A stretch of DNA of 64,000 nt from Fibrella forsythiae (GTDB lineage Bacteria > Bacteroidota > Bacteroidia > Cytophagales > Spirosomataceae). Made by a program: the position numbers and the translations under genes. The DNA lies in assembly GCF_017353175.1 (NCBI RefSeq), contig NZ_JAFMYW010000001.1, forward strand, positions 620,001 through 684,000, read 5' to 3'. Shown here piece by piece: positions 43,927 to 53,237 of this stretch (position 1 is the stretch's first letter; each line of letters starts with the position of its first letter). The notes below the pieces were generated by a model. It had not been told where the DNA came from, searched no databases, and saw nothing but the letters and a program-made list of their open reading frames with translations.

Positions 43927-44886
43927 ATGACAAAGATTACCGAACACATTCGCCGGGCTAACGGCAAACCCATTTTTTCGATTGAGGTGATCCCCCCCAT
44001 CAAGGGCGATAATCTGAAAAATCTGCTCAACAACATTGAACCCCTGATGGAGTTCAACCCACCGTTTATTGACGTTACTTACCACCGCGAAGAGTACATC
44101 GAGCAACCCCAGCCCGACGGCACCATTCGGAAGATCGTTACGCGGAAACGGCCTGGTACGGTGGGCATCTGTTCGGCCATCATGCACCGATATAACGTCG
44201 ATGCCGTGCCGCACGTACTGTGCGGCGGTTTTTCGCGCGACGAAACAGAAGACTTCCTTATCGACCTGAATTACCTGGGTATTGATAACGTGCTGGTATT
44301 GCGGGGCGATCCGGCCAAACCGTTCAAGACCTTCAAGGCAAAGGAAAACGGCTATTCATACGCCAGTGAACTGGTGGAGCAGGTAGCTAACATGAATCAG
44401 GGTCAGTATCTGCACGAAGAAGATACGGCTATGACACCCACCAACTTCTGCATCGGCGTAGCGGCCTATCCCGAAAAACATTTCGAAGCTGAAAACCACG
44501 ATATCGACTTCGATTTCCTAAAGCAGAAAATTGCCAAAGGGGCTGATTACATCGTTACCCAAATGTTCTTCGATAATGCCCGCTACTTCGACTTTGTGAA
44601 GCGATGTCGTGAACATGACATCAACATTCCCATTATTCCTGGTCTGAAACCGATCAGCACCCGGAAGCAGCTCGACATTCTACCGCGTCTGTTCCACCTC
44701 CATATGCCCGACGACCTGGTTAATGCAATTAGTGCCTGCGAGAACGACGCCGAGGCCCGGCAGGTGGGTGTTGAGTGGAGCGTTCAGCAGGGCCGTGAAC
44801 TGATAGCAGCTGGTGCTCCCGTACTCCATTTCTACACAATGGGTAAGGGCGATAACGTACAGAAAATCGCGAAAGAGTTGTTTTAA
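43927..44886 (+). CDS. metF: Methylenetetrahydrofolate reductase
   Basis: 319 aa TIM barrel. FSIEVIPPIKGDNLKNLLNN carries the catalytic Glu, and PHVLCGGFSRDETEDFL, NVLVLRGDPAKPFKTF and DYIVTQMFFDNARYFDFVKR are MetF signatures. It reduces 5,10-methylene-THF to 5-methyl-THF with FAD for methionine synthesis. It follows the PAP2 gene by 29 bp and may share its transcript. Confidence 0.95.
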   Translation: MTKITEHIRRANGKPIFSIEVIPPIKGDNLKNLLNNIEPLMEFNPPFIDVTYHREEYIEQPQPDGTIRKIVTRKRPGTVGICSAIMHRYNVDAVPHVLCGGFSRDETEDFLIDLNYLGIDNVLVLRGDPAKPFKTFKAKENGYSYASELVEQVANMNQGQYLHEEDTAMTPTNFCIGVAAYPEKHFEAENHDIDFDFLKQKIAKGADYIVTQMFFDNARYFDFVKRCREHDINIPIIPGLKPISTRKQLDILPRLFHLHMPDDLVNAISACENDAEARQVGVEWSVQQGRELIAAGAPVLHFYTMGKGDNVQKIAKELF

Positions 44887-44937
44887 ATTAACTGTAACAG
44901 AATAACTTGTTGCTTTAATTTTATCTCCGTCCCGAAC

Positions 44938-45369
44938 ATGTATAAACCACTAAATTTCGCTTTCTGCCTTATTGCCTCGGTTAGTGTCTGTATGGCCCAG
45001 ACTCCAGAACCATCTAAAGATATGGCCACTGTGGTCTTCTATCGGCCAGCTCAATTTGCGCGGGCAGCGGTCAATTTCACGATTCGTGCCAATGGCACTG
45101 AATTGTGTCGTTTGAGTAATAAACGTTACTTCTCCGCTCAACTAAAGCCAGGCAAAGTCGAGTTTACATCGAATGCTGGTGGCTTGAATATTCCAGACAA
45201 AGACGGCTTAAGCCTGGATATGGAAGCCAACAAGGTCTATTATATTCAGGGCGATGTGAAGGTTCGATTCATGAGTGATAAACTCGTTCTGACGGAAGTA
45301 ACTGAGTCTACAGCCAAAAAGAAGCTTCCGGAAATGAAGCCCGATAATTGCAACACGCCGTCAAATTAG
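44938..45369 (+). CDS. Secreted DUF2846-like protein (143 aa)
   Basis: Signal peptide (LNFAFCLIASVSVCMAQ), then a beta-rich domain with ATVVFYRPAQFARAAVNFTI, FSAQLKPGKVEFTSNAGG and KVYYIQGDVKVRFM. This pattern recalls DUF2846-type periplasmic proteins (family name given with moderate confidence). Function unknown. Own terminator at 45389. Confidence 0.7.
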   Translation: MYKPLNFAFCLIASVSVCMAQTPEPSKDMATVVFYRPAQFARAAVNFTIRANGTELCRLSNKRYFSAQLKPGKVEFTSNAGGLNIPDKDGLSLDMEANKVYYIQGDVKVRFMSDKLVLTEVTESTAKKKLPEMKPDNCNTPSN

Positions 45370-45388
45370 ACAGGTAGTTCAATACAGG

Positions 45389-45417
45389 AAGGTCAATGCT
45401 GGTTATGCATTGACCTT
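45389..45417 (+). terminator. Rho-independent terminator
   Basis: An 11-bp perfect stem (AAGGTCAATGC/GCATTGACCTT) with a 7-nt loop, continuing into TTTTTT, 20 bp past the DUF2846-like stop. Confidence 0.88.
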
Positions 45418-45456
45418 TTTTATGGCGGTAATACAGTTGATTCACGCTGAAAAGTA

Positions 45457-45996
45457 TCAAGCTGCCCACAACAGTTTGTCAGCCAACAGACGATCAATCT
45501 CCGCAATCACTGTTGCCACGCGCGCGGCGTAATCAACGCCAGCAATCACAATATATCTAATGCCTCGCTCAGTTAGTGCCTGCTCAAAGAGAGCGTACAT
45601 CTCGGCCCTGCGGTGACCCAGATCACGAAGACCATCGGCAACCCAGGGAACATCCGGATTAAGCAGAAAATAGGCATCAAATCTCTCACTGGCCGCTAGT
45701 TCGGTCAAGATTGCCGGGTGGGTCACGCCGTATATGGTGGCGTATAATTGCGTCGTAATCAGGTCGGTATCGCAGATCAACACCCGGTTCGCCTTCGGTA
45801 TTGCCTGTTCTACGGCCGCTGTCTGCGCTACGGCAATTCGAGCATAGTCGTCAGCTGTCAGATCGTTTGACGTGATCAGATCGCGCGCCACTTCAGGTAC
45901 GTATACGGTCTGGTAATGATGGGCCAGTTGCTGGGCCATCGTAGTTTTACCGACGCTTTCGGGGCCGTACAGGCACACGAGGAGAGGCTGAGCCAT
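45457..45996 (-). CDS. NadR-like P-loop ATPase/kinase
   Basis: 179 aa. P-loop GPESVGKTTMAQQLAHHY, then VYVPEVARDLI and a second acidic box ICDTDLITTQLYA; this is the AAA_28/NadR C-terminal layout of nicotinamide-riboside kinases. It probably phosphorylates nicotinamide riboside or a related nucleoside, but it lacks the adenylyltransferase part of full NadR. Its first 16 codons, including the P-loop, overlap the end of the pseudouridine synthase gene in another frame. Confidence 0.8.
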   Translation of the reverse strand: MAQPLLVCLYGPESVGKTTMAQQLAHHYQTVYVPEVARDLITSNDLTADDYARIAVAQTAAVEQAIPKANRVLICDTDLITTQLYATIYGVTHPAILTELAASERFDAYFLLNPDVPWVADGLRDLGHRRAEMYALFEQALTERGIRYIVIAGVDYAARVATVIAEIDRLLADKLLWAA

Positions 45997-46573
45997 TCGA
46001 GTTCAGAAGTTGAGTGATGTCTGATTCAGCGATGGTCCGCACATCGGCGGGTTGCATGCCTTCAGCGGTTAATTGCCCGATGGCCCAACGCACCAGCCGG
46101 AGCGTAGGAAAGCCAACGGCAGCGGTCATTTTACGCACCTGACGGTTTTTACCCTCCGTCAGTGTCAACGAAATCCATGAGGTAGGAATGGCTGCCCGAA
46201 ACCGAATCGGCGGAGTACGGGGCGGCAGATTTGGTTCATCGATACGACGGGCCACGGCTGGGTACGTATGGTGCGGCTTTCCGTCGACGGTAATCGTGAC
46301 TCCTTCTGCCAGTTGCTGCAATGCCTCATCCGTAATGGCCCCGTCGACCTGCACGAAGTAGGTACGTTCATGCGCAAAACGCGGGTCGAGCAGCCGGTGA
46401 TTAATCGATTTATCGTTCGTCAGTAGTAACAACCCCTCGCTATCAGCATCCAATCGCCCTACCGGGTAAACGTCCCGATCAAACGCAAACGACAGCTCAG
46501 CCAGCGTCTGTTTCCCCCCTTCCGGCGAAAACTGCGACAACATGCCGAAGGGTTTATAAATTAGATAATGCAT
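45947..46573 (-). CDS. rRNA pseudouridine synthase, RluE/RluB group
   Basis: Start at 46573 (MHYLIYKPFGMLSQFSPEGG), the usual beginning when the S4 domain is missing; the longer frame overlaps xth out of frame. The catalytic Asp is in YPVGRLDADSEGLLLLTND, with TEGKNRQVRKMTAAVGFPTL near the end. It isomerises a uridine in 23S or 16S rRNA. 208 aa with a basic tail (VPVRPRKRR). It overlaps the next gene by 50 nt. Confidence 0.9.
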   Translation of the reverse strand: MHYLIYKPFGMLSQFSPEGGKQTLAELSFAFDRDVYPVGRLDADSEGLLLLTNDKSINHRLLDPRFAHERTYFVQVDGAITDEALQQLAEGVTITVDGKPHHTYPAVARRIDEPNLPPRTPPIRFRAAIPTSWISLTLTEGKNRQVRKMTAAVGFPTLRLVRWAIGQLTAEGMQPADVRTIAESDITQLLNSNGSASPRVPVRPRKRR

Positions 46574-46617
46574 AAGAGATTGTACTATAATAAGGTTTAA
46601 ACATAGGTTTTCTGGGT

Positions 46618-47385
46618 TTAAACCTGTTCTATCTCCGCCCATACCGGGCCATGGTCGGAATGGACGGCGGTGGGATGATGACCGGCAGCCAGCAGGCGAT
46701 CGCGGAGGGGCTCTGCCAGTGAAATATAGTCGATACGCCAACCTTTGTTGTTGGCTCTGGCCCCGGCCCGGTAGCTCCACCAGCTGTATTCGACCAAATC
46801 GGGGTTCTTTTCGCGAAAAGCGTCGATAAAGCCACTGGCAAACCACTTTGTCATCCAGGTACGTTCTTCGGGCAGAAAACCCGTCGAATTTTTGTTCCGA
46901 ACAGGGTCGTGAATATCGATTTCGGTATGGGCAATGTTATAGTCGCCCACCACGATCAGGTTTGGTCGTGACTGCCGCAGGTTCTGCGCGTACTCGAAGA
47001 ACTCGTCCAGAAACTGCATCTTGAAGCCCTGACGAAGGTCGCCCGACGTGCCTGAGGGGAAATAGCAGTTCAGGATCGTCAGATCGCCGAAATCGGTGCG
47101 GAGAACACGGCCCTCGCAATCGTAATGCGCTAGCCCACAACCCAGTACGGCCTTATCAGCAGGTATTTTAGCGAAGGTGGCTACGCCCGAGTAGCCTTTC
47201 TTCTCGGCGGCATGCCAGTGGTACGTGTAGCCAAGCTCATCGAGCAGGGTCAGATCAACTACATCGTGGGTGGCTTTCACTTCCTGGAGACAAAGCACAT
47301 CGACCGGATTCTCACGCAGCCAGTCGATCAGGCCGTTTTTAATGGCCGCCCGAATGCCATTCACGTTATAGGTAACTAAGCGCAT
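46618..47385 (-). CDS. xth: Exodeoxyribonuclease III
   Basis: 255 aa exonuclease/endonuclease/phosphatase fold. Metal and catalytic residues: TYNVNGIRAA, LCLQEVKA, NLIVVGDYNIAHTEIDIHDP, IDYISLAEPL and the final HSDHGPVWAEI. It is an AP endonuclease and 3'-5' exonuclease for base-excision repair. The pseudouridine synthase gene follows 44 bp downstream on the same strand. Confidence 0.95.
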   Translation of the reverse strand: MRLVTYNVNGIRAAIKNGLIDWLRENPVDVLCLQEVKATHDVVDLTLLDELGYTYHWHAAEKKGYSGVATFAKIPADKAVLGCGLAHYDCEGRVLRTDFGDLTILNCYFPSGTSGDLRQGFKMQFLDEFFEYAQNLRQSRPNLIVVGDYNIAHTEIDIHDPVRNKNSTGFLPEERTWMTKWFASGFIDAFREKNPDLVEYSWWSYRAGARANNKGWRIDYISLAEPLRDRLLAAGHHPTAVHSDHGPVWAEIEQV

Positions 47386-47449
47386 GGTGCAAAGAAAAGA
47401 CTTTTTTTAGCCTCAAATCCGTTGTTACGAAAAGCTTCTCCCCCACTCT

Positions 47450-48130
47450 ATGAAACTTCCGCTTAGCGGCCTTGCGCTTTTTTTGCTTGCTTCCTGTGCG
47501 GCTCCGCGCCCGTTGACGGCCGAGCTGAAACCCAACTTACTCAAAGCCAACAACCTGGAGGAGACCCTTAGCCGTCGCGATGAGGTCATGCTGGCTTATT
47601 CACTGGTGAGCTACGATGCCAACAATAAAGCGGTGGGTGTAGCGAATGGAGGTTGGGGTGTTCAGGTTATGACCAAAGGAGCTTCCGCCAACTTGAGTCA
47701 GGCTGCTACTCCGGTTCGGTTACCGATGCCAAAAAACGGGCGAATCGTCGCCTCAGTGGTGCTAATCGAAGTAGACGATTACAACCAGGCATCGGAATTA
47801 CTCGGAAAAATTCAAAAGGTAAACACCGTTATCAGTGTGCCCGCCGGTATTCTTTTGGCCGGTGCTGAAGCGCTCACGCCACTCAAGTACGTAGCTGCCG
47901 GGCTAGCCGCTGCGGGGATGGGCCTGCAATTCGCCAATCAACTCGACGATGACGACGTACTGGGCCAGAGCAGCGTTGAACTGACCGACGCCTCCGTGAA
48001 GAAGTCTGGCAAGCGACGGATGCAGATTTCGGCTCACTTTACGGGGCAGCACCTCCGCGATTCGTTCGACTATGATCTGACGTACGATCTGACTCTAAAA
48101 AACGTTAAAATAGAGCCGTCTGGCCAATAA
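47450..48130 (+). CDS. Hypothetical lipoprotein (226 aa)
   Basis: Signal with lipobox (LALFLLASC), then LAYSLVSYDANNKAVGVANG, a hydrophobic Ala/Gly segment (AGILLAGAEALTPLKYVAAG) and DYDLTYDLTLKNVKIEP at the end. No family recognised. It lies upstream of two periplasmic PPIase genes, in the same direction, but a promoter box at 48135 suggests separate transcription. Confidence 0.7.
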   Translation: MKLPLSGLALFLLASCAAPRPLTAELKPNLLKANNLEETLSRRDEVMLAYSLVSYDANNKAVGVANGGWGVQVMTKGASANLSQAATPVRLPMPKNGRIVASVVLIEVDDYNQASELLGKIQKVNTVISVPAGILLAGAEALTPLKYVAAGLAAAGMGLQFANQLDDDDVLGQSSVELTDASVKKSGKRRMQISAHFTGQHLRDSFDYDLTYDLTLKNVKIEPSGQ

Positions 48131-48134
48131 GTCC

Positions 48135-48142
48135 TATCTTTG
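48135..48142 (+). promoter_or_regulatory. Promoter -7 box before the PPIase pair
   Basis: TATCTTTG matches TAnnTTTG exactly. Transcription would start near 48149, which is after the ATG-like codon at 48140 and before the ATG at 48203. It therefore supports 48203 as the real start of the following gene. Confidence 0.55.
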
Positions 48143-48202
48143 TTAGTTCGCAGTCGGCACTATTTATCGGTGTTTGACTGTTCTGAACGTAGCAAATCGT
48201 AC

Positions 48203-50569
48203 ATGCGTTTACCGGCTTCAAATTCATTGTTTTTGCGGTTATCTCCTTCCTCTTTCGGCACCCCGGCGGTCTGCCGGCTCACTGGTTCAGCCCTGCTGCT
48301 GTGGTTCGTCACCGCCTGTAAAACGTCGGCTCCCGTCGTAACGTCAGCTCCTGAGGCTGCTCCAAAACCGGTTGTGCTGTCTATCGGTAGCAATAAAGCC
48401 TTTTCCAGCGATGAGTTTTTCGATTCATTTACGAAGAACCAGCTTTCGGCTGACTCATCGCAACGGACCGACATCCGCAGCTATCTGGATCTGTATACGA
48501 ACCTGAAACTGAAGGTTCTGGCTGCTGAACAGTCAGGTCGCGATACTACTGAGGCCTTCCGGGAAGAGATGGCAACGTACCGGAAGCAGCTGGCGCAGAC
48601 GTACCTGACCGACAAAACGCTGGTTGAACAACTGGCCACCGAAGCGTATCAACGGATGCAACAGGAAGTACGTGCCTCACATATCCTGATTCCAGTTGCC
48701 GAAGAGGCCATTCCCGCCGATACGCTAGCCGCCTATCAACTGGCACTGGCCACCCGTAAACGCCTGCAGGATGGAGAGCCCTTTGCTACTGTAGCGAAAC
48801 AGGTATCGAAAGATCCGACCGTGTCGAGAAATGGGGGCGACCTGGGCTATTTCTCCGTTTTCCAAACGATTTACCCCTTCGAAAACGCGGCGTATCAACT
48901 GCCCGTCGGTAGCTTGTCAGCGCCGGTACGTACCCGGTTTGGCTATCACCTCATTCAGGTGAATGACCGTCGCCCATCGCGTGGGAAAGTACAGGTTGCC
49001 CATATTCTGGTTCGCCTGTCGCCATCGGCCGAGCCAGCTGGCGTTGCGGCGGCCAAAGCCCGTATCGACGAGGTTTATGCCAAGTTGAAGGCGGGTGAGT
49101 TGTTCGAGACGCTGGCCCGGACTTATTCTGACGATGCGCAAAGCAAAAACGCGGGTGGTAAGCTCCCTCCTTTTGCTACTGGCCAAAACGTTCCGGCCCT
49201 GGAAGAAGCCGCGTTTGACCTGACCACGCCCGGTAGTTACAGCCCGCCCATCCGAACCAACTACGGCTGGCATGTGCTCAAGCTCATTGAGCGCAAACCG
49301 ATCGAAACATTTGCCGAGTTAGCTCCGGCGCTCCGGCAGAAAGTAGCAACTGACAGCCGCTCTGAGGCGATCCGCCAAACCATGCTTCAACGCTTCAGCC
49401 GCGACTACAATGTAAAAGAAAACGAAGCTGTGAAGCAGGCCGTCTTGGCCAAAGCTGATTCAAGCCTGATTCAGGGGCGCTGGCGTATGCCGGTCAACCC
49501 GGACCCGTCGACTTTGCTGACTGTGAGCGGTGCTGGCGGGTTCAGCCTGAACGTACCAGCGTCAAAATTCTTTACCTACGTCCAGCAAAAGCAACTGCCG
49601 CGCACAGAAACGGGTCTTACTGGTCAGGGCATTATACAGCGCATGTATTCGCGATTCGTAGGCGATCAGCTATTCGCCGCTGAAGAGGCAAATCTGGAAA
49701 AAAAATACCCGGAGTTTCGAGCGCTACTGGCTGAGGTTCGCGACGGGGTATTGTTGTCGCAGATGATGGAAGAGAAAGTCTGGGAACGATCACTGAGCGA
49801 TTCGACCGGGCAGAAGCAATATTTTGAGCAAAATAAATCTAAGTATACGTACCCAGCCAGAGCCGTAGCTACCATTATCGAAGCAAACGACGACAAACTA
49901 CTAGCCGAAACGAAGGTCAGGCTGGCAACGAGTCCGTACGCGTTGAAACGGTCTGCGCCGGATCTTCTGTTTGAAGCAAACCAAACCGCACTTTCGCCTG
50001 CCAGACGCGATGCACTGTTTGAGGTACTGGTAACCATGGTAAAGAACCCAGCGTATGTGCTCGATGTAACGGCCTCGCGTGATGCGAACGAGAAAGACAG
50101 CACGTCGGCAGGCCGGTTGCGGTCGGTTGTAACGTACCTGACCAGTAACGGAGTTCAACTGGCTCGAATTAACGAGAAAGACTTACAAGGTGCTCGTTCA
50201 AACGGCGATGCAGCCCGACGGGTATCATTTACCTACCTGACAACCTCGAAGCAGGATGTAGCCCGCGTTCTGAGCGGTACCGTAACAGACGCTGTAACGA
50301 TAACGGAGGGCATTTTCGCTAAAGGACAAAACGCCTATGTTGACGAACTTCCCTGGCAGACAGGTTCCAAGTCATTTGCGAAGGGAAACAAGGTGGTGCA
50401 GGTCACGATCAGCCGGATTGACCAGCCCCGTCCACGCACGTTCGCGGAGGCGCGTGGTGCCGTGATAAATGATTACCAGGCGTACCTGGAACAGCGGTTT
50501 TTAGCTGATCTGCGTCAGAAATATCCCGTTCAGGTGAACGAGGAAGAGTTGAAACGATTATTGAAATGA
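48203..50569 (+). CDS. Lipid-anchored peptidylprolyl isomerase, SurA/PpiD-like
   Basis: Start at 48203 (MRLPASNSLFLRLSPSS), giving a signal that ends in lipobox LWFVTAC. About 788 aa. After an N-terminal chaperone-like region come two parvulin domains (about 160-250 and 265-365): ASHILIPV, FATVAKQVSKDPTVSRNGGD LGYF, and VAHILVRLSPS with YSDDAQSKNAGG. A long C-terminal region follows. It folds outer-membrane proteins in the periplasm. The next gene is a second, smaller SurA-like protein in the same operon. Confidence 0.87.
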   Translation: MRLPASNSLFLRLSPSSFGTPAVCRLTGSALLLWFVTACKTSAPVVTSAPEAAPKPVVLSIGSNKAFSSDEFFDSFTKNQLSADSSQRTDIRSYLDLYTNLKLKVLAAEQSGRDTTEAFREEMATYRKQLAQTYLTDKTLVEQLATEAYQRMQQEVRASHILIPVAEEAIPADTLAAYQLALATRKRLQDGEPFATVAKQVSKDPTVSRNGGDLGYFSVFQTIYPFENAAYQLPVGSLSAPVRTRFGYHLIQVNDRRPSRGKVQVAHILVRLSPSAEPAGVAAAKARIDEVYAKLKAGELFETLARTYSDDAQSKNAGGKLPPFATGQNVPALEEAAFDLTTPGSYSPPIRTNYGWHVLKLIERKPIETFAELAPALRQKVATDSRSEAIRQTMLQRFSRDYNVKENEAVKQAVLAKADSSLIQGRWRMPVNPDPSTLLTVSGAGGFSLNVPASKFFTYVQQKQLPRTETGLTGQGIIQRMYSRFVGDQLFAAEEANLEKKYPEFRALLAEVRDGVLLSQMMEEKVWERSLSDSTGQKQYFEQNKSKYTYPARAVATIIEANDDKLLAETKVRLATSPYALKRSAPDLLFEANQTALSPARRDALFEVLVTMVKNPAYVLDVTASRDANEKDSTSAGRLRSVVTYLTSNGVQLARINEKDLQGARSNGDAARRVSFTYLTTSKQDVARVLSGTVTDAVTITEGIFAKGQNAYVDELPWQTGSKSFAKGNKVVQVTISRIDQPRPRTFAEARGAVINDYQAYLEQRFLADLRQKYPVQVNEEELKRLLK

Positions 50570-50604
50570 GTTTACTGGCTTCAGTAAACTTCCTTACCAT
50601 AGAT

Positions 50605-52065
50605 ATGAACAAACTACAAACCGCATCGCTGAGCATACTGGGCGCTACACTGACGTTAGCTCAGGCGTTTAGCACGGGAGGATTCGCCACTCGAACGTCG
50701 GCCTTACCACAACCCGTTCAGACAGCTGCCGAACTGGCTATCGCCAGACCAGATACTGTTGGCGAGCCTGAAACCGTTTTGCTGAATAAGATTATCGCCA
50801 AGGTTGACAATTATTATGTGCTGAAGTCAGACCTGGAAGAAGCCTTGCAGTCGTATGCTGCCAACGGGCAGCCAGCCCCTCAGAAATGTCAGTTACTGGA
50901 AAGCCTGGTTATCAACAAAATGATGCTGGCCAAAGCCGAAATTGACTCCGTTGTGGTTGAAGATAAGCAGATTGATAGCCAGTTGGATAGCCGGATGTCA
51001 TACATGGTTCAACAATATGGGTCAGAGAAGAACATCATTGAGCAGTTTGGCAAAAGTCTGGAAATGCTGAAAGGTGAAGTGCGCGTTCAGGTACGTGATC
51101 AGATGCTTACCCGCAAGATGCAGGAGACGATCACGCAGAAGACCAAAGTCACGCCTCGCGATGTGCTCAAATTTTACAACACCATCCCGAAAGACAGCCT
51201 GCCATACATGCCTGCTGAGGTAGAAGTTGGGCAGATTGTTCGGTATGCGGTCGTCACGAAAGCACAGAAAGAAACCTTACGTCAGCGACTCCTTGCGTTG
51301 AGAGACAGCGTATTGCATGGGGCCGATTTTGCCGTTCTGGCCAAAGCCAACTCAGAAGACGTGGGTTCGGGCGAGAAAGGAGGCGACCTTGGTTATGCTA
51401 AGCGCGGCATGATGGTGGCGCCTTTTGAAGGAGCTGCCCTGAAGTTGAAACCCGGCGAAATGTCGGACATCGTGGAATCTGATTTCGGCTTTCACCTGAT
51501 CCAACTCATCGAAACCCGTGGTGCAGAGTACCACGCCCGCCACATTCTGCTGCGCCCAGAATACAACCGGCTTGAGGTAACCGAGCCCACGCGCTTCCTC
51601 GACAGCCTGCGCAACCTGATTCAGCTGGATAGTCTGAAATTCGAAAAAGCCGCTAAAGATTTTTCAGAAGACAAAGCTACGGCCGATGCCGGCGGTTTAT
51701 TACGTGACGCTCAGTCGGGTAGCTCACGGATGGCTATGGACGGCACCATGGATTACGCCATGTTCTCCATTCTGGACACGATGACCGTAGGCAAAATCAC
51801 TCCAGTTTTGCCCTATCGCTCCGACGACGGTAAAACTGGGGTACGGATTTTGTACTACAAAACCAAAATCGCCCCCCACACGGCAGATTACAAGCTCGAC
51901 TTCGAAAAGCTACAGAACATAGTGCTGCAGAACAAGAAGAATAAAGCAATCGACGAATGGTTCCGCAAATCGGTGGGCGACGTGTACATTACGGTTGATC
52001 CCGAGTATACGAGCTGCCGTATTTTTGGTACTACCCAGACAACTGGAGCGCAGGCTAGTAATTAG
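50605..52065 (+). CDS. Periplasmic PPIase, SurA-like
   Basis: ATG at 50605 (MNKLQTASLSILGATLTLAQ) gives the best signal peptide; an earlier ATG at 50566 overlaps the previous stop as ATGA and cannot be ruled out. Residues about 60-200 are SurA_N-like (NKIIAKVDNYYVLKSDLEEA), followed by two parvulin domains (about 210-310, LAKANSEDVGSGEKGGDLGY; and 325-430, ARHILLRPEYN, KDFSEDKATADAGG). Works with the upstream lipoprotein PPIase in outer-membrane protein folding. Confidence 0.87.
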   Translation: MNKLQTASLSILGATLTLAQAFSTGGFATRTSALPQPVQTAAELAIARPDTVGEPETVLLNKIIAKVDNYYVLKSDLEEALQSYAANGQPAPQKCQLLESLVINKMMLAKAEIDSVVVEDKQIDSQLDSRMSYMVQQYGSEKNIIEQFGKSLEMLKGEVRVQVRDQMLTRKMQETITQKTKVTPRDVLKFYNTIPKDSLPYMPAEVEVGQIVRYAVVTKAQKETLRQRLLALRDSVLHGADFAVLAKANSEDVGSGEKGGDLGYAKRGMMVAPFEGAALKLKPGEMSDIVESDFGFHLIQLIETRGAEYHARHILLRPEYNRLEVTEPTRFLDSLRNLIQLDSLKFEKAAKDFSEDKATADAGGLLRDAQSGSSRMAMDGTMDYAMFSILDTMTVGKITPVLPYRSDDGKTGVRILYYKTKIAPHTADYKLDFEKLQNIVLQNKKNKAIDEWFRKSVGDVYITVDPEYTSCRIFGTTQTTGAQASN

Positions 52066-52069
52066 GAAT

Positions 52070-52163
52070 GATGAATTAAGAATGATGGATTAATTAACTA
52101 GCTTAGCCATTCTTGATTCATAATCCTCAATTCATCATTCTCAATTTATAATTCATTATTCCC
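52070..52163. repeat. A+T-rich imperfect inverted repeat built from a short unit
   Basis: The left half repeats AATGATGAATTAAG-like units and the right half holds their reverse complements (CTTAATTCATCATT-like), giving a long imperfect stem around a TTAACTAGCTTAG centre. Low-complexity arms of this kind are known from intergenic regions of many genomes. It separates the SurA-like gene from the MoxR gene. Confidence 0.6.
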
Positions 52164-52165
52164 TA

Positions 52166-53128
52166 ATGCCTTATACATCCGACGTGGAGGCTGCAGAAGC
52201 CCTGAAAGACGCTTACAAGAAATTAAGTACCGAAATTGGTAAAGTCATTATTGGTCAGGACGAAACCGTGAGGTTGCTGCTGACAGCCATATTCTGTCAG
52301 GGGCATTGTCTGCTGGTAGGCGTACCGGGATTGGCCAAAACCCTGTTGATCCAGACTATTGCCGGTGCACTTGATCTGAATTTCAACCGGATCCAGTTCA
52401 CACCGGATTTGATGCCTTCCGATATTTTGGGCTCAGAAACGCTGGATCAGGATCGTAATTTCAAGTTCATTAAAGGCCCCATTTTTGCCAATATCATTCT
52501 GGCCGATGAAATTAACCGGACGCCACCCAAGACGCAGTCAGCACTGCTGGAGGCGATGCAGGAGTATAAAGTGACGATTGCAGGCCAGAACTACGCCCTG
52601 GGCCGTCCGTTTTTTGTACTGGCCACACAAAACCCGATTGAGCAGGAAGGGACTTACCCGCTTCCAGAAGCCCAGCTCGACCGGTTCATGTTCAACATCT
52701 ACCTGGATTACCCGTCCTATCAATCGGAGGTGGCGATCGTAAAGAGTACGACCAACGACCAGCGGTATCAGGTGCAACAAGTGATCACTGGTGAGCAAAT
52801 CTCTGAATTCCAGCACCTTGTCCGTCGGGTACCGGTAGCCGACAATGTGGTCGAGTATGCCGTTAAACTGGTACACAAAACCCGCCCAAATACTGAAATG
52901 GCTGCAACAGAGGCCAACCAGTATCTGGAATGGGGAGCTGGTCCGCGCGCCTCACAGGCCCTGATTCTGGCGGCAAAATGCAACGCCCTGCTGGCTGGTA
53001 AATATTCACCCGATATTGAAGATGTTCGGGCAGTGGCTATGCCAATTCTGCGCCACCGTGTAGTGCGCAACTTCAAAGCAGAAGCGGAAGGTATTACGGT
53101 TGAACAACTGATCAAAAAGATGATGTAA
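52166..53128 (+). CDS. MoxR-family AAA+ ATPase
   Basis: 320 aa. Walker A GVPGLAKTLLIQTIAG (Ala replaces the usual Gly before Lys, as in MoxR), Walker B ANIILADEINRTPPKTQSAL, sensor 1 VLATQNPIEQEG and Arg finger LPEAQLDRFMFN. MoxR proteins act as chaperones with VWA-domain partners, usually encoded next to them, but here the next gene is convergent and unrelated, so the partner must be elsewhere. Confidence 0.92.
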   Translation: MPYTSDVEAAEALKDAYKKLSTEIGKVIIGQDETVRLLLTAIFCQGHCLLVGVPGLAKTLLIQTIAGALDLNFNRIQFTPDLMPSDILGSETLDQDRNFKFIKGPIFANIILADEINRTPPKTQSALLEAMQEYKVTIAGQNYALGRPFFVLATQNPIEQEGTYPLPEAQLDRFMFNIYLDYPSYQSEVAIVKSTTNDQRYQVQQVITGEQISEFQHLVRRVPVADNVVEYAVKLVHKTRPNTEMAATEANQYLEWGAGPRASQALILAAKCNALLAGKYSPDIEDVRAVAMPILRHRVVRNFKAEAEGITVEQLIKKMM

Positions 53129-53143
53129 GGTTCTTGCCTTACG

Positions 53144-53237
53144 AATAGCGTACAAAAAGTCGTAGGTCTGGAGTATGGTGATCGAGTATGCATACTTGAC
53201 CACCATACTCCAGACCTACGACTTTTTGTACGCTATT
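53144..53237. terminator. 94-bp near-perfect palindrome between convergent genes
   Basis: Arms 53144-53180 and 53201-53237 pair over 37 bp without a mismatch. The 20 nt between them also fold back (centre AGTATGCATACT), leaving two mismatched pairs in the whole 94 bp. It begins 16 bp past the MoxR stop and covers the last bases of the MobA-like gene. This is the largest hairpin in the window. Confidence 0.85.
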
